A DNA stretch of 64,000 nt from Beta vulgaris subsp. vulgaris. Its lineage: Eukaryota > Streptophyta > Magnoliopsida > Caryophyllales > Amaranthaceae. The DNA is taken from contig NC_079202.1 in the NCBI RefSeq assembly GCF_026745355.1, positions 33,913,508 through 33,977,507 on the forward strand, read 5' to 3'. Position 1 is the stretch's first letter. Every line of letters begins with the position of its first letter. This document shows, piece by piece, positions 1-10,716 of this stretch. The notes beneath the pieces are model-generated. The model saw nothing but the letters and a program-made list of their open reading frames with translations. It searched no databases and was not told the DNA's origin. Position numbers and translations under genes: made by a program.

Positions 1-239
1 ATTCTGGAACTCATCCTTCTTTTCTTAGTTGGTTCATAGACTAAGACCTCTGGAACTGGATCATGCTCCTGGAATGGTGTTTCAGTAAAAGGTTCAGGTT
101 GTCGGTTCGGTTGGTCTAGGTTAGTGTTTTGGTTTTTTTGTGGTGGTAGGTTTAGGTGTGGTTGTGCAGGTAATTGGTTTCGGTTTTCACAGACTTCTTT
201 GTACGAACGTGTCTTATTGCAACATACTTTCTCAATTTT
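1..239 (-). other. open reading stretch at left edge, unidentified
   Basis: On the minus strand one frame stays open for about 79 codons from a stop at 242-240 to the window edge. The product is rich in P, Q, N and E and ends in a basic stretch (residues TKKRR near the edge). Such proline-rich linkers ending in a VY...KKRR-like string occur between integrase and reverse transcriptase in copia polyproteins, so a copia fragment is one possibility; an exon of an unknown gene is another. The frame stops 8 bp before the Helitron end at 250. No start codon or clear splice site decides the matter. Confidence 0.2.
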
Positions 240-458
240 TTAAGCCACATCTATACTAATATATTAAAAGATGTTGTTTAATAAGAAAGCGTGTCATGTA
301 GTCATTTTTTTTTTTTTTGATAATTTGTCTTTTATTAGGCCAAATCAAGCAGAGCCAAAGAGGCTATTACAATCAAAATCCACTAGATAAGCAGATACAT
401 TGGCATTTAGTGATAAACTTACATATTGAGCGAATGAGAGTCTAACCCAACATATATA

Positions 459-686
459 TTATACCCAAGCAAGGAATTCTGATTGCCTATTGAGGCCTTG
501 CTTCGCAAGTGCATCCGCAACATGATTTGAGTCTCGAGTTTTGTGAATGATTGAGATTGAAGGCTCCTTGCAAAGTATGTTCCTTATGAAATTCAGATGA
601 AAAGACAAATTCCACGGACCTCCTTCCTTTGAATTAAACCATTTGACCGCATTGAGAGAGTCGGATTCTATGGTGATGTTTTTCAT
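459..686 (-). pseudogene. LINE-1 RNase H C-terminal part
   Basis: A 75-codon frame begins with the string IESDSLNAVKW (catalytic Asp of RNase H) and ends with the helix around HVADALAKQG, typical of the RNase H domain fused to plant LINE ORF2. It continues the 801-1460 frame after a frameshift and stops between about 690 and 800. About 140 bp of 3' UTR separate it from the poly-A at 305-318. Confidence 0.8.
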
Positions 687-800
687 CTCTAAACGGTGGG
701 AGCTGGCAGCCGTGATTTAAAAGGCACGAAATATTGCTTTTATTTCAGCATTATTTATCTCCATTGGAGGTATGGGGGTTGAGAACATACATATAAAATC

Positions 801-2114
801 TCAATTGGACTTTCTCAAAACGCCGCCTATAGCGGAGCGATTTATGAGTTGATTAAAAGAGGCATCCACGTTCCATTTGAGGGAACCAATCTGTGGGGGA
901 TTCCATAGTGCCTTTGTGCTTTGAACGCTTGCCTTTACCTTTATCGTCTCACACCATTGGAGGCTTTGCGGGTTTCCAATGATGTCTTCTATTGGGTATA
1001 GGAGGGATTCACCCCAGCCTTTGATCCACCAGCCGAGACGGATAATAATGAGATCACAAATTTGACCAAACGAGCACCGAGAATTAGAAAAGATTCTTTC
1101 ATTCCTCTCTTTCCAAATGGACCATATGATAATATAGAAGATTACCCACCAAATTTTTTTAAAGAGAGGTTGAGATGGGGGAGGGTGCCATGAGTTGAAA
1201 ATTTCCTTTAGGGAAGAGGGGGTTGCCCATTTAAAATCCCATATGTTCATCCACCATCCCCAAATTCTCCACGAGAAGTCACAATGTATTAAAAGATGAT
1301 CCACGGTTTCTAATGATTTATTGCAAAGCGGACAAAGAGCTTGGCTGGGATCAATTACGTTGAGTTTAGCCAGTTTTGCTCGGGTGTTTAACTTGCCAAG
1401 ACATGCAAGCCATGCGAATATCTCAATGCGATGAGGTACCAAGCCCTTCCAAATATTCATTCGAATATCCTAGTTGTTTGTGGCAGCATTTTTTGAGATC
1501 TCATGGGAGAATGACTCACCTGAAAAATGACCTGACTTGCAAAAGGACCAAATAAATTCATCATTGTTATCGAAGGACAAACATACCTCCTCCAGTAAAG
1601 TTTGAAGCGAATATCTTTCTAGGGCATCTCGAATTCTTAAGTTTTGGATCCAAGCGAATGACCATACCCATACCCAGCCATCCCATGCTCCCATTGATTC
1701 GATTGATGCATCTTTGATGGATGCAATCGAATAAACCCTCGGAAAAATCATTTTAGAGGGCGATCACCAACCCATGTATCATGCCAAAATAGTGCCTTTC
1801 CTCCATTACAACCTTGCATCTAATCCCTTGAATTGCCATTTTTTTGCTTCCTAGTTTTTTAGAATGGAAGCACATATACCCTTCCAGGGCCCACCATGTT
1901 GAGGAGCTTGAAGATCTGCTATTCGAAAGTTCGGTGGGTACTTGTATTTACTTTGTATCACTTTTCTCCACAATGAGTCAGTGAAATAGCGCCAGACCCA
2001 TTTAAACATTAATGAGAGGTTACGGTGGAGAAGGTTTCCCACTGAGAGGCCACCAAGATTTCGTGGCAGTTGGAGTAGAACCCATTTGACTAGAGATATT
2101 GCCCGTTTTTTCAT
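801..2114 (-). pseudogene. LINE-1 ORF2 thumb/zf-RVT region
   Basis: Three frames (2114-1851, 1751-1470, 1460-801) carry the region between reverse transcriptase and RNase H. The first has the NLGGLSVGNLLHRN motif typical after the thumb. The third has the zf-RVT zinc-binding region, with CPLCNKS followed by DHLLIHC and W..W. About 30 codons of the RNase H N-terminus (KWNVDASF, containing the first catalytic Asp) follow in the same frame before a stop near 801. Confidence 0.8.
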
Positions 2115-2208
2115 GTCGCCACTCCATAAGAATTACCGCTGGATTGAAATGATTCTATTGATGACCCTCTGGGGGACCAGATAGAGTGACATATAATATA
2201 GTGGGAGG

Positions 2209-3153
2209 TTAGACAAAGAGGACTTTATGAGTGTCAACCTCCCCCCAATGGATAAAAGTTTCCCTCTCCAAGAAGCTAGTTTTTTTTTTCCATTTTAGTG
2301 ATGATGGGCTCCCATGCCATGACGCCATGCGAGAAGATAGTCCACCAATTGGCAGACCTAAATAGATGATGGGCAAAGTTCCCTTCTTGCATAAAAGCTG
2401 TTTCGCTGCATAATCAATCCACGTGTTAGAAACATTTATGCCCGTTATTGAGCTTTTATAAAAATTTACCTTCAAACCGGAAGCAAGGTGAAATACAATG
2501 AGAGCTTTTTTAATGTTTTCCAAGAAATCCATGTTTGGGGGGCAAAAAATGATAGTATCATCTGCATATTGCAGATGAGATATCATTAAACCCCCCGGCG
2601 AGGCTTCGATGCCCTCCCATAAGTTCATTGATGTTGCTTTTGAGATCACAAGATGGAGCACCTCAACAACAATATTGAAGAGGAAGAGCAATAGTGGGTC
2701 GCCCTGCCTCAACCCTTTTTGCAATTTTATTGGCCTGGTTGGTATTCCATTAACCAAAATTGAAACTGCTGTAGAAGACACACATGAATGTATCCAGTTT
2801 AACCACTCTTTTGGGAAGCCCATTTGAGAGGGAGACCATTCAAGAAAATTCCATGAAACTGAATCAAAGGCTTTGTGAAAATCTAGTTTGAGCAAGGTAG
2901 CGGGTATATTTCTTTTTTTACACGAAGCAATAGTTTCAGATGCAATAAGCGCGCCATCTAAAATTTGGCGCCCCTTGATGAAGGATGTTTGAAAAGGGCT
3001 AATCACAGAATCAATGACCATTTGAAGCCTTCTAGCAAGGATTTTTGAAATGATTTTGTACAGGTTGCCGACCATACTAATCGGCCTATAATCATTGAAA
3101 TTTTCTGGACAATCTTTTTTGGAATCAAAGCAAAAAAGCAATGTTGCAACCAA
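2209..3153 (-). pseudogene. LINE-1 ORF2 reverse transcriptase domain
   Basis: A 314-codon frame holds the palm and fingers of a non-LTR reverse transcriptase. It shows YRPISMVGNLYKIISK, KLDFHKAFDSVSW, GLRQGDPLLLFLF and LQYADDTIIF (catalytic YADD, near 2551-2574), then YLGLPIGG. The catalytic aspartates are present. An arm of about 470 bp (3154-3621) joins it to the endonuclease in other frames with stops. The C-terminal part after 2280 is frameshifted. On the plus strand the region also gives a 72-codon shadow ORF with no meaning. Confidence 0.85.
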
Positions 3154-3621
3154 GGGGGATTGGCCGAAGGCCAGAATTCTTCTACAATTTTGTAGACATC
3201 TAGTCTTATAGTTTCCCAGACACTTTTGATGAATTGGAAATTAAATCCGTCGGGCCTCGGACCCTTATCCGATGCACAAGAGTTTACTGCTTCGTCGATT
3301 TATAATTCAGTGAATGGGGGATATGAGGGATTTTTTTTTTGCTCAGGATTTAAGGTTTGAAATTGAGGTTTTCAAAGGAAGATCGAGAGGGAAATTTTTC
3401 TGTGAAGATGGCTTTGAAGTGAGCTATGGCGGCTTTTTGGATTTGGTTGGGTTTTTCCAAAATTGATCCATTTATTTTGATGGAATCAATGCAGTTACGG
3501 TTTTTCCGGATTGAGGCAGTGGTGTGGAAGAAACTCGTATTTTTACCCCCCTCCTTAAGCCATTGGGCCCGAGATTTTTGAGCCCAGAAAACTTCTTTTC
3601 TTTTGAGCCATTCCCAGAGAT

Positions 3622-4653
3622 CTAGTTGGGCTTTTTCCTGTCATTAAGTTCCGTCTCATCCAGATTTCGATGATTTGCAATTTCATCGAGTTGTTCAATA
3701 GTGGATTCATATTGTGCGATTCTTTTTTCAATTATGCCAAATTCATTCAAGTTCCACTTTTTCAAGGCATTTTTCACTGTTTTGAGTTTTTCTGGGACAG
3801 TGAGTGACGGGGATGCGGACCAAGATTCTAGGATGATTTTTTTGCAGGAGGGATGAGAAAGCCAGCAATTCAAAAAATGGAATGGTTTGGGACCCCAATT
3901 CCAATCAGAGGTAGAGGCTAGAAGGGGGCAATAATCTGATATGGATCTATTTAGGAGGGAGGATGTGAGGTTTTGGAATATGGTTAGCCATTCGGGATTG
4001 ATTAGAATTCGGTCCAGACGACTTTTTGAATTGCTGCGGAACCATGAAAATTTCTCGTTTGATGGTGGGATGTCCAGGTGCTGGGTTTTTTGAATGAAAT
4101 AATTGAAGGCAGATATTCCTATATTAGCTGATTGTTGGCTTCCTCTTTCTAGGGCTGAAGTGACTTCATTAAAGTCGCCCATCATAAGACAGGGAATGCT
4201 CATTTCATTCCAAAATTTTTCGATTTCAATCCATACTTCCATCCGAAGTTCAACTTGGCAGGGATTGTACACATTGATTAGCATACATTTGAAGTTTTTT
4301 GAGGGAATTCCCCCGCATATTGCAATCCAATTCCTCTCGATTTTTATTGAGTCTTTGATGAAGAATTTCGGATCCCATGATGATAGGATGCCACAAGATT
4401 TTCCAATTGAGGGGGAGAAAATCCATTCAAATGAATTTTGTGGCCAGCAAGTTCGGATAGTTCTATGATCAATGGTTTCTAATTTTGCTTCTTCGATAAA
4501 AAAATGAAGTTTGGTTTTTTTGAGTTTACGATTTTTCGGAGGGAGCTTCTTTTGATTTTTGCTCCCATGCCTCTGACATTCCAGGAAGCAATGATCATCA
4601 TAAAGAGAGGGGGTGTGATAATGGGGTGGAGGCACTATTGGTTTGATAACCAA
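3622..4653 (-). pseudogene. LINE-1 ORF2 endonuclease domain
   Basis: An apurinic-like endonuclease (exo_endo_phos family) nicks target DNA for target-primed reverse transcription. This 343-codon open frame shows MMGDFNEV, SRLDRILI and SDYCPLLA in the right order. In active family members the last motif reads SDH, and that His is catalytic. Here it is Tyr, consistent with a single C-to-T change, so the enzyme should be dead even without the frameshifts. The N-terminal strand (normally a W N.RG motif) is frameshifted near 4600. The frame overlaps the end of ORF1 by a few codons. Confidence 0.8.
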
Positions 4654-6730
4654 TCTTCTTTCTGTTTGTCAAGGATGTTTTGTATTCTGTTGCGCAAGTC
4701 TTCATGTGAGCCATTGAATATCAAGCCAATTTTTTTCCCAAAATCAAGAATGTCTTCAGGAGTGATAGAGGATAGACTAGTTTTTTTGCTTGTGGTGGAT
4801 GTTGTAGGAGATGACATGTGGTTTGATAAAGACTGTTTTAGGGATTTTTGTCTTCTCATTTGCTTTTTCTTTGATTTCTTTTGTCTTCTTTTTTCGTGGG
4901 CTGATTTTACCTGATTTGGTATTTTTTCCTCAAAACCAGGAGGGAAAAGTGGGCCCAAGTCAAAAGAGGAGAGTGGAGATGGTAATTTGGTCCAAGAAAG
5001 AGGCCCAAAATTGTTAGCAATGGGGATCTGAGGGAGGTTGGTTGCTTTTTTTTGGGGAGACTAGGGTAATTCTTTTTGGGCTTAAAGGAGGTTTTTTTTT
5101 GGCTTGGGCTTTTTATGGGAGGTTTTTGTGTTGGGCTAGGGAACTTGATAGGTGGATTTATTTTGTATTGGGGGTTTTTATTTGGTGTCAGATGGTTTTG
5201 TTGATTTGTTAGGACGCAAGTATTGTGGTTTGACGTATCTTGCTGTTCCAAATGCATGGGAGAGGGAAGGTTTTCTGAGTTATTAAGGTTACCTCGTTTG
5301 ATGTGTTGTATTGGAATTACAACGGGCTCTTTTTCTGTGGTTGACTTGAGAAACGAAACATCACTTTCCATATTATGCTTTTTTGCGTCATTCATGATGT
5401 CATCTTCAGAATGTTCTGAGTCCTCCATGCAAGGGTTGTCAGCCCATGGAGGAGGTGCTTGAGGTGGCACTACTTTATTGTCTTTCAGTATTTGAGATGG
5501 TGAAATTGCTCCTTTTTATGATTCGAGGACAAATACTGGATATCTTTATTTGTCCCCCAATGTCAAGTCTTATTTTACAAGTTATTCTGAATAGGCAATC
5601 AGTAATCATCCAAATCTTGGTTTTGTCGAAATTTGAATAATCAATAGATAGCACTCTACCAAAGACACTTCCAATTTCATGGAAATTATCATAGTTCCAA
5701 GCAGTGAGTGGAACACCATAGATGTTTAAAGAGATTTCACGCCATTGGGTTAAAATGGAATCAGTAATTTGTCTAAATTCCACAAACCAGTTTTCAAGCC
5801 ACCTACTTTCCATCATTGCAATTTTCTCTTCCATTGTTTCGAGGATTATCATTGTCATAAAAGCCCCCAAGGGTTTGATTGTGAGTTGAAAATTCCTTTG
5901 CATGATGCATTGAAGAATTTATTGGAAGAAAAGAGATAATGCCACCGCTACTAGACTTCTGTTGAATAATTCTAAATTATCCAAATATCTTGAACCACTT
6001 ATCACAAGGCAGATTTCATCATCAATGTTCTCAGCTTTTATGTGTTCACGAGCCTCTTCCGTGGCTTCTCCTAGAATTTTTGTGCTAGCAATCCTTGCTT
6101 TTGATGGGTTTTTGAGGAATTGTTCTGGTGATGGGTCAAGTTCTTGGAGTTGCGATAAAGAGATTTTGGGTGGGGGTTTTTCTGGTGTTTGAGTCTGGGT
6201 AATTATTTCCGGGTTAGGTCGAGGAAAGGGTTGAGTTTGGTGTTTGGATGTAGAGACTTCCACGTATAATTTGTGGTCTCTAAGGGAGGATTTTGGATGG
6301 TGGATATTAATCTTGCTGGGTGGGGGTTTGTGGTTGGAGATTTTGGTGAGAGGACTAGAGGGTTTGTCAAATTTGGCAGGTTGGACTTTCAGAATCCTAC
6401 CTTCTAGTTTCAATCCATCCATGGCAGCAATTGCATTAGTTTGGGATTGATGTGTTTTATACTTGATAAAAGCATATCTGTATTTGTGGTTGGCTTTTTG
6501 TATGGGAGGGATTATAATGTCGGAGATTTCTCTGAATTTGATGAACAAATTTTTTATGTCCGAAACTAGGGTGTCTATGGGTAGGAGGGATATGAAGATA
6601 GTTTTCGATGCTAATGGGGGTGGAGGAGGGAGATGGTTTCTGGGTTTCCTTCTTGATACCTTGATCCATGTTTCATATTCTGATTTCTTGAATGGTTTCT
6701 CTCTCTCGCACGCTCTCTCTCTCTAAACAT
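4640..6730 (-). pseudogene. LINE-1 ORF1 (RRM plus DUF4283-like), broken
   Basis: ORF1 of L1-type plant elements encodes an RNA-binding chaperone that coats the element RNA. The reading starts near an ATG at about 6730 in a GA-repeat, but the RRM continues in another frame, so the start region is frameshifted. The RRM covers about 6620-6370 (strings FIKFREI and YRYAFIKY, then a loop ending GRILKVQPAKF). A proline-rich linker follows to about 6100. At about 5850-5560 comes a DUF4283-like segment (W..I.LNIYGVPLTAWN, then IGSVFGRVLSIDYS). The C-terminal third is low-complexity Lys/Pro/Ser. Frame changes occur near 6550, 5919, 5475 and 4907. No zinc knuckle is seen, unlike LINE-3. Confidence 0.75.
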
Positions 6731-6930
6731 TCTCTCTCTTACGTGGCGCTATCACTTAGAGTGTTGACTTCATGTACTATATACATAATAAAATAAATTA
6801 GAAAATGCATGGTATAAGATTTGAACTCATGATCTCAAGCTTGTATACTAAAGTCCTAACTACTAAACTAAGTAATGTTTGGTTTTATAATTTTCAAGTG
6901 AAATACTATTAAGTGAAAATTTTGATTATC

Positions 6931-6957
6931 CGGGATATAACCCGAGCTTAAAACTAG
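6931..6957 (+). other. Helitron 3' hairpin and CTAG terminus
   Basis: CGGG-ATATAA-CCCG forms a 4-bp stem with a 6-nt loop at 6931-6944. Nine nucleotides later comes the CTAG end. This arrangement is the rolling-circle termination signal of Helitrons. The stem is short and may have lost outer pairs. Confidence 0.7.
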
Positions 6958-7149
6958 TAATAATTTTAAAATGTGAACCAAAATAAAAAGAACAGAGAGA
7001 TAGAGTAAGCATAAAAGAATCTTTATGTGTTATGAGAGTGAAAGACATAATATATTCCCCTAAGTTCCTATGTTAACTGGCTCGTGCTTACTGACATACC
7101 TATGTTTTTATTCCTTAATGAAACAAAAATGAAGTTTATGGATGTCTTA
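6958..7149. other. intergenic gap between Helitron and LINE-2
   Basis: AT-rich sequence without an open frame, repeat or terminal motif that I recognise. It is likely old flank shared by the two insertions. Confidence 0.5.
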
Positions 7150-7189
7150 GCTAGTTGTAAATTTCAGCGCCTCCCTCTTTTGTTGTAGG

Positions 7190-7845
7190 TTGTGATGCCC
7201 TAGGGACTAAAGGAGGCTTCTTAGTAGTTAGTTGGAGTTCCCTTCCTATCAATTGCACTTTTGTCTCGGAAAATATTATAGGTTGTAAGGTTTTTGATGT
7301 CTATAACTCAGAATGGAATGTTCTGTTTGTGTACGGTGCTCCTCGTCCTTTTCAGCGTCCTTTAGTCTGGAATAAGTTCAAGTCTTTACTTTCTTCCCTG
7401 TCGATTTTTTTTGGGTATTGGTGATTTTAACCAACTTGATGTGTTTGATAACAAACTGGGGGGTGCGAGTTGTATTAGGGGTTGGCAAGAATTTATAAAC
7501 TGGAAGATAGATTCACAACTTTTGGATATTCCTTTCTTAGGTTCCCCTTACACTTGGACAAGTAAAAGTCTCCTTCCATTCGCCATCTTTGAAAGACTAG
7601 ATCGAGGTTACATGTCTTCCTCTTGGTTGTTACAATTTCCTTTTAGTATAATCTCAAATCAGTCAATACTATGTTCTAATGACTCGGCCATCATCTACTC
7701 TAATATTTCCCACACTGTCTTAATGAGAAGGCCTTACCAGCTCGATTACTGGTGTTTGAATTTTACTGAAGTTTCCACCATCATTAAAAATATTTGGACT
7801 CCTCCTCTTATGGGTTCTTCTAGTTTAGTTCTTTCTCCTAAATAA
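7190..7845 (+). pseudogene. LINE-2 endonuclease domain
   Basis: Coding resemblance begins at about 7190 (GGFLVVSWSS) and continues across a frame change near 7405 in a T-run to the GDFNQLD motif at about 7420. It then gives LDIPFLGSPYTWTS and ERLDRGYMSS, ending at a stop at 7845. These match the middle and C-terminal half of the LINE endonuclease. The expected SDH motif lies in the SNDSAI stretch and appears altered (SND for SDH), so catalysis is unlikely. The N-terminal strand is missing or unrecognisable, in line with 5' truncation. Confidence 0.75.
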
Positions 7846-8001
7846 GCAAAAACAATATATATACATGAACTTCAAAAATGGTGTTTATCACATAAAAGAT
7901 TCAATGGAATTGACTGGAAATGGATCATTGATTCTCTTTCAAATGAAGCCTCCTTCTCGGACATTAATCTTATTGGCTGGTTCCTCTATCTCTCCCATTC
8001 C

Positions 8002-9169
8002 GTGCTAGACATTGTTAATACTACCTTCACTTATTGGAAACAAAGAGTAAAAGACGTTTGGCTTAAGTCGGCTGATACCTCTGCCAAAGTTGGTTACACC
8101 AGAGTGAAAATACGAAGCAAGGGTAATCTAATTTTGGCTCTAAAAGATAATATGGACATTTGGGTTTCTACTCAAGAAGATTTGTTGTCTCTAGTTGTTT
8201 CTAATTTACAATCTATTTACTCTCCGGATCCTAGTCAAGCCTTAATTAGAGATATAAATAGTGTTCTCAATAAGATGGACCTTCCTCGTCTCTTTGAGGA
8301 ACAATGCTCCAAACTTTTGTCTGTTCCTTTTAGAAATCAAATCTCACATGTTTGCCATGGATTCTGACTCCTCTCGTGGTCCTGATGGTATCACTTCAGC
8401 GTTCTTCAAAATTCATTGGAATACTGTTGGCAAGCAAACTATTGATGGAATTCATAATTTCTTCGTTCCTGGAATATTCCATCTTAGTTATGCTTCCAAA
8501 AAAATCAGCTCCTTAAAGTTCAAATGATCTTAATCCTATTGGATTGTGTAATACTATTTACAAATGTGTCTCAAAGTGCATTATGAAAAGGCTTCGCTCC
8601 ACTCTTCCCGTTATAATTTCAGACTTTCAACATGCTTTTGTCCTTAAAAGGCAAATGAGTGACAACATAATTTTGAGTCATGAGCTTAGTCACAAGATTG
8701 TCTCCATGAAAAAAGGCTCGAATGCTCTTGTGGCCTTAAAAATGGACCTTTCCATGGCTTTTGATAAGCTGAGCTGGACCTCTATCTTCTATGTTCCTAA
8801 AGCTTATGGGTTTCCCGACTCTTTGATAAATTTGATGAACTGTTTGACTTCAGTTTCTTATAAGGTTCTTCTTAATGGGATGCTTTCTGAGAAGTTTCTT
8901 CCAAAATGAGGTCTTCGCTAGGGAGATCCTTTATCCCCGTTTCTATATATAATTGGGAAGGATGTTTTTTCGAGAATGCTCTCTGTTGCTCAAGATATTG
9001 GTTCCTTTAAAGGCATTAATCTCTCGTTTCGTAGTCCTCCTATTACACATCTATTTTTTGCAGATGATTTAATGATCTTTTTCAAAGCCTCCTTGACTTC
9101 ATTGCAGGGCAAGTTATTAACACTGCTAAATCCTCCACTAAATTCTCGCCTAATATCTCATCTTCTACC
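8002..9169 (+). pseudogene. LINE-2 reverse transcriptase, N-terminal and palm
   Basis: Frames 8002-8367, 8261-8527, 8544-8909 and 8976-9179 carry one reverse transcriptase split by frameshifts. The order is: arm region, the RGPDGI motif near 8374, FQHAFVLKRQMSDNIILSHE, KMDLSMAFDKLSW (first catalytic Asp), two in-frame stops around GLR.GDPLSPF near 8906-8930, and FFADDLMIFF near 9058 (FADD box). The RT is cut at 9169 by the LTR element at 9170. Confidence 0.85.
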
Positions 9170-9814
9170 TGTTACGTAGCGCTAAACTCGCAAACTAATA
9201 CTACAATCCCCAAAAGTAGGTTCTCAATTTGGAGACTTGTGCAACAACGCCTGCACTCGAATCTCGAGCCTGAGCTCTGCCTTGAAACCTGCAAAAAGGG
9301 ACACACCCTAGAGGTTTGGGTGGTATTTCCCCCTCCGAAGCTTAAGTTAGATATCATGGATATGAAGGAACTTTTAGAGAGAGAAAGTAGAGAGAGACTG
9401 AGAGAGAGAATTTGTGGCAGAATAACAGTACTATGCTCTGAAAAAACGTACCTTTCCCCTGATTTCAAGGACTATTTATACTGTTTGAAACGACTACTGT
9501 ACCTTGATGTCACCCTAATTTGGGAGAGCATCTGATTGGCTTAAATAATAATGCTGTGATACGTGGCAACTGCTGATTGGATAGTATACCTCACTCTTTT
9601 ACAGAATTAGGCTTTATCTTTACTGGGCCTAGGTACTATTTTGGGCCACAAGAAAGATTTTTATTACACCTTTTCCTCAGAACCCCAGAAAAGTGTACTT
9701 TAGCCCATACAAACTCATGACCCATGTAGTTTACCAGTGTAAGTACGCGCCACTTGTAAGGCTGCGATGGTGCCACATGTCACCTCTATAGGCGTTGATT
9801 TTGAGGCTACAACA
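9170..9814 (-). repeat. LTR (3' copy on minus strand)
   Basis: 645 bp, closing with GGCTACAACA on the plus strand. It is 10 bp longer than its partner: the partner lacks 8 bp near 9685 (a deletion between short CAGAA repeats) and 2 bp near 9525. The overlapping open frames in both copies are not genes. Confidence 0.8.
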
Positions 9815-9828
9815 TTTGCCCCTTAAAA
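9815..9828 (-). other. polypurine tract of the small LTR element
   Basis: On the minus strand a purine-rich run with AAGGGGCAAA lies directly before the 3' LTR (TGTTGTAGCC). This is the place and composition of a plus-strand priming tract and fixes the orientation. Confidence 0.5.
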
Positions 9829-10081
9829 GAGGAAGTATTATTTGGGCGCCAAGACGGTTGGTTTCCTCTTTTAACCGACCACAAATGCCCTTCTTTTTCA
9901 AAAAAGAGGCGCCATTTAGCCGGTCTTATTAGGTCAACCCTTAAGGGTGTTTTGGCAGGCAACGGTTATTTTTACCGGATGAGGGGGTCACTTTCACCCC
10001 TCTATAAATATGTCCCTTTGTCGTTTCTGGAATCATTTTAACATTCTTGAGTGATTTTCTAGAGAGAGAGACTCTGCTCAT

Positions 10082-10716
10082 TTTTACGCAGCGCTAAACT
10101 CGCAAACTAATACTACAATCCCCAAAAGTAGGTTCTCAATTTGGAGACTTGTGCAACAACGCCTGAACTCGAATCCCGGACCTGAGCTCTGCCTTGAAAC
10201 CTGCAAAAAGGGACCCACCCTGGAGGTTTGGGTGGTATTTCCCCCTCCGAAGCTTAAGTCAGGTATCAGGGATATGAAGGAACTTTTAGAGAGAGAAAGT
10301 AGAGAGAGACTGAGAGAGAGAATTTATGACAAAATAACAGTACTATGCTCTGAAAAAACGTACCTTTCCCCTGATTTCAAGGACTATTTATACTGTTTGG
10401 AATGACTGCTGTACTTTAATATCACCCTAATTTGGGAGCATCTGATTGGCTTAAACAATAATGTTGTGACACGCGGAAGGTGCTGATTGGATAGTACATC
10501 TCACTCTTTTACATAATTAGGCTTTATCTTTACTGGGCCTAAGTACAATTTTGGGCCACAAGAAAGGTCTTTAGTACACCTTTTCCTCAGAAAAGTGTAC
10601 TTTAGCCCATACAAACTCATAACCCATGTAGTTTACCAGTGCAAGTACGCGCCACTTGTAAGGCTCCGATGGTGCCACGTGTCACCTCTATAGCCGTTGA
10701 TTTTCAGGCTACAACA
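10082..10716 (-). repeat. LTR (5' copy on minus strand)
   Basis: 635 bp; highly similar to 9170-9814 with scattered substitutions, so the element is not recent but not ancient. The right end TACAACA abuts the target duplication CTACC. Confidence 0.8.
10384..10392 (-). promoter_or_regulatory. LTR TATA box
   Basis: On the minus strand this reads TATAAATAG, the likely LTR promoter core. A CT-rich leader follows. The same box occurs in the other LTR at 9472-9480. Confidence 0.6.

Larger units (their letters stand above)
305..6735 (-). mobile_element. LINE-1: decayed L1-type LINE with RNase H
   Basis: A minus-strand non-LTR element. Its poly-A tail is the run of 14 T at 305-318 and its 5' end is near the GA-rich tract at 6697-6740. 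In order it carries ORF1 (RRM, then a DUF4283-like region) and ORF2 (endonuclease, reverse transcriptase with YADD, zinc-binding region, RNase H). It lies inside the Helitron. A full TSD is not visible: TCATGTA occurs at 294-300 and 6770-6776, but the flanking bases differ. Many stops and frameshifts make it inactive. Confidence 0.85.
250..6957 (+). mobile_element. Helitron, non-autonomous, split by a LINE
   Basis: The left end reads TCTATACTAATATATTAAAA, the typical plant Helitron 5' end (TC start, AT-rich), preceded by A at 249. The right end is CTAG at 6954-6957 followed by T at 6958, so the insertion lies between A and T as Helitrons require, without target duplication. A short hairpin sits 9 nt before CTAG. 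Only about 270 bp of Helitron remain (250-304 and about 6740-6957); the rest is LINE-1. No Rep/helicase coding is present, so it depended on an autonomous partner. Terminal patterns are seen directly; family membership follows from known Helitron structure. Confidence 0.75.
9170..10716 (-). mobile_element. small non-autonomous LTR retrotransposon (TRIM/LARD-like)
   Basis: Two direct repeats of 645 and 635 bp flank a 267-bp interior without coding capacity. The repeats begin with TGTT (left copy; mutated to TTTT in the right copy) and end with AACA. The element is flanked by the 5-bp duplication CTACC (9165-9169, 10717-10721). Orientation is minus: a TATA box and a purine-rich tract before the 3' LTR fit that strand only. 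No clear tRNA primer site is seen. U5 resembles LTRs of Tat/Ogre-like Ty3/gypsy elements (CTTAAGC then CGGAGGGGG); that assignment is inference. Confidence 0.8.

Noticed and set aside
305..318. T-run as a transcription terminator
   Set aside because: It is the complement of the LINE-1 poly-A tail.
4103..5640. Several plus-strand ORFs of 64-136 codons
   Set aside because: They are antisense shadows of the LINE-1 ORF1 and endonuclease frames on the minus strand.
9172..10405. Two near-identical ORFs (9239-9535 and 10151-10405) as a duplicated gene
   Set aside because: They are the same stretch of the two LTRs.
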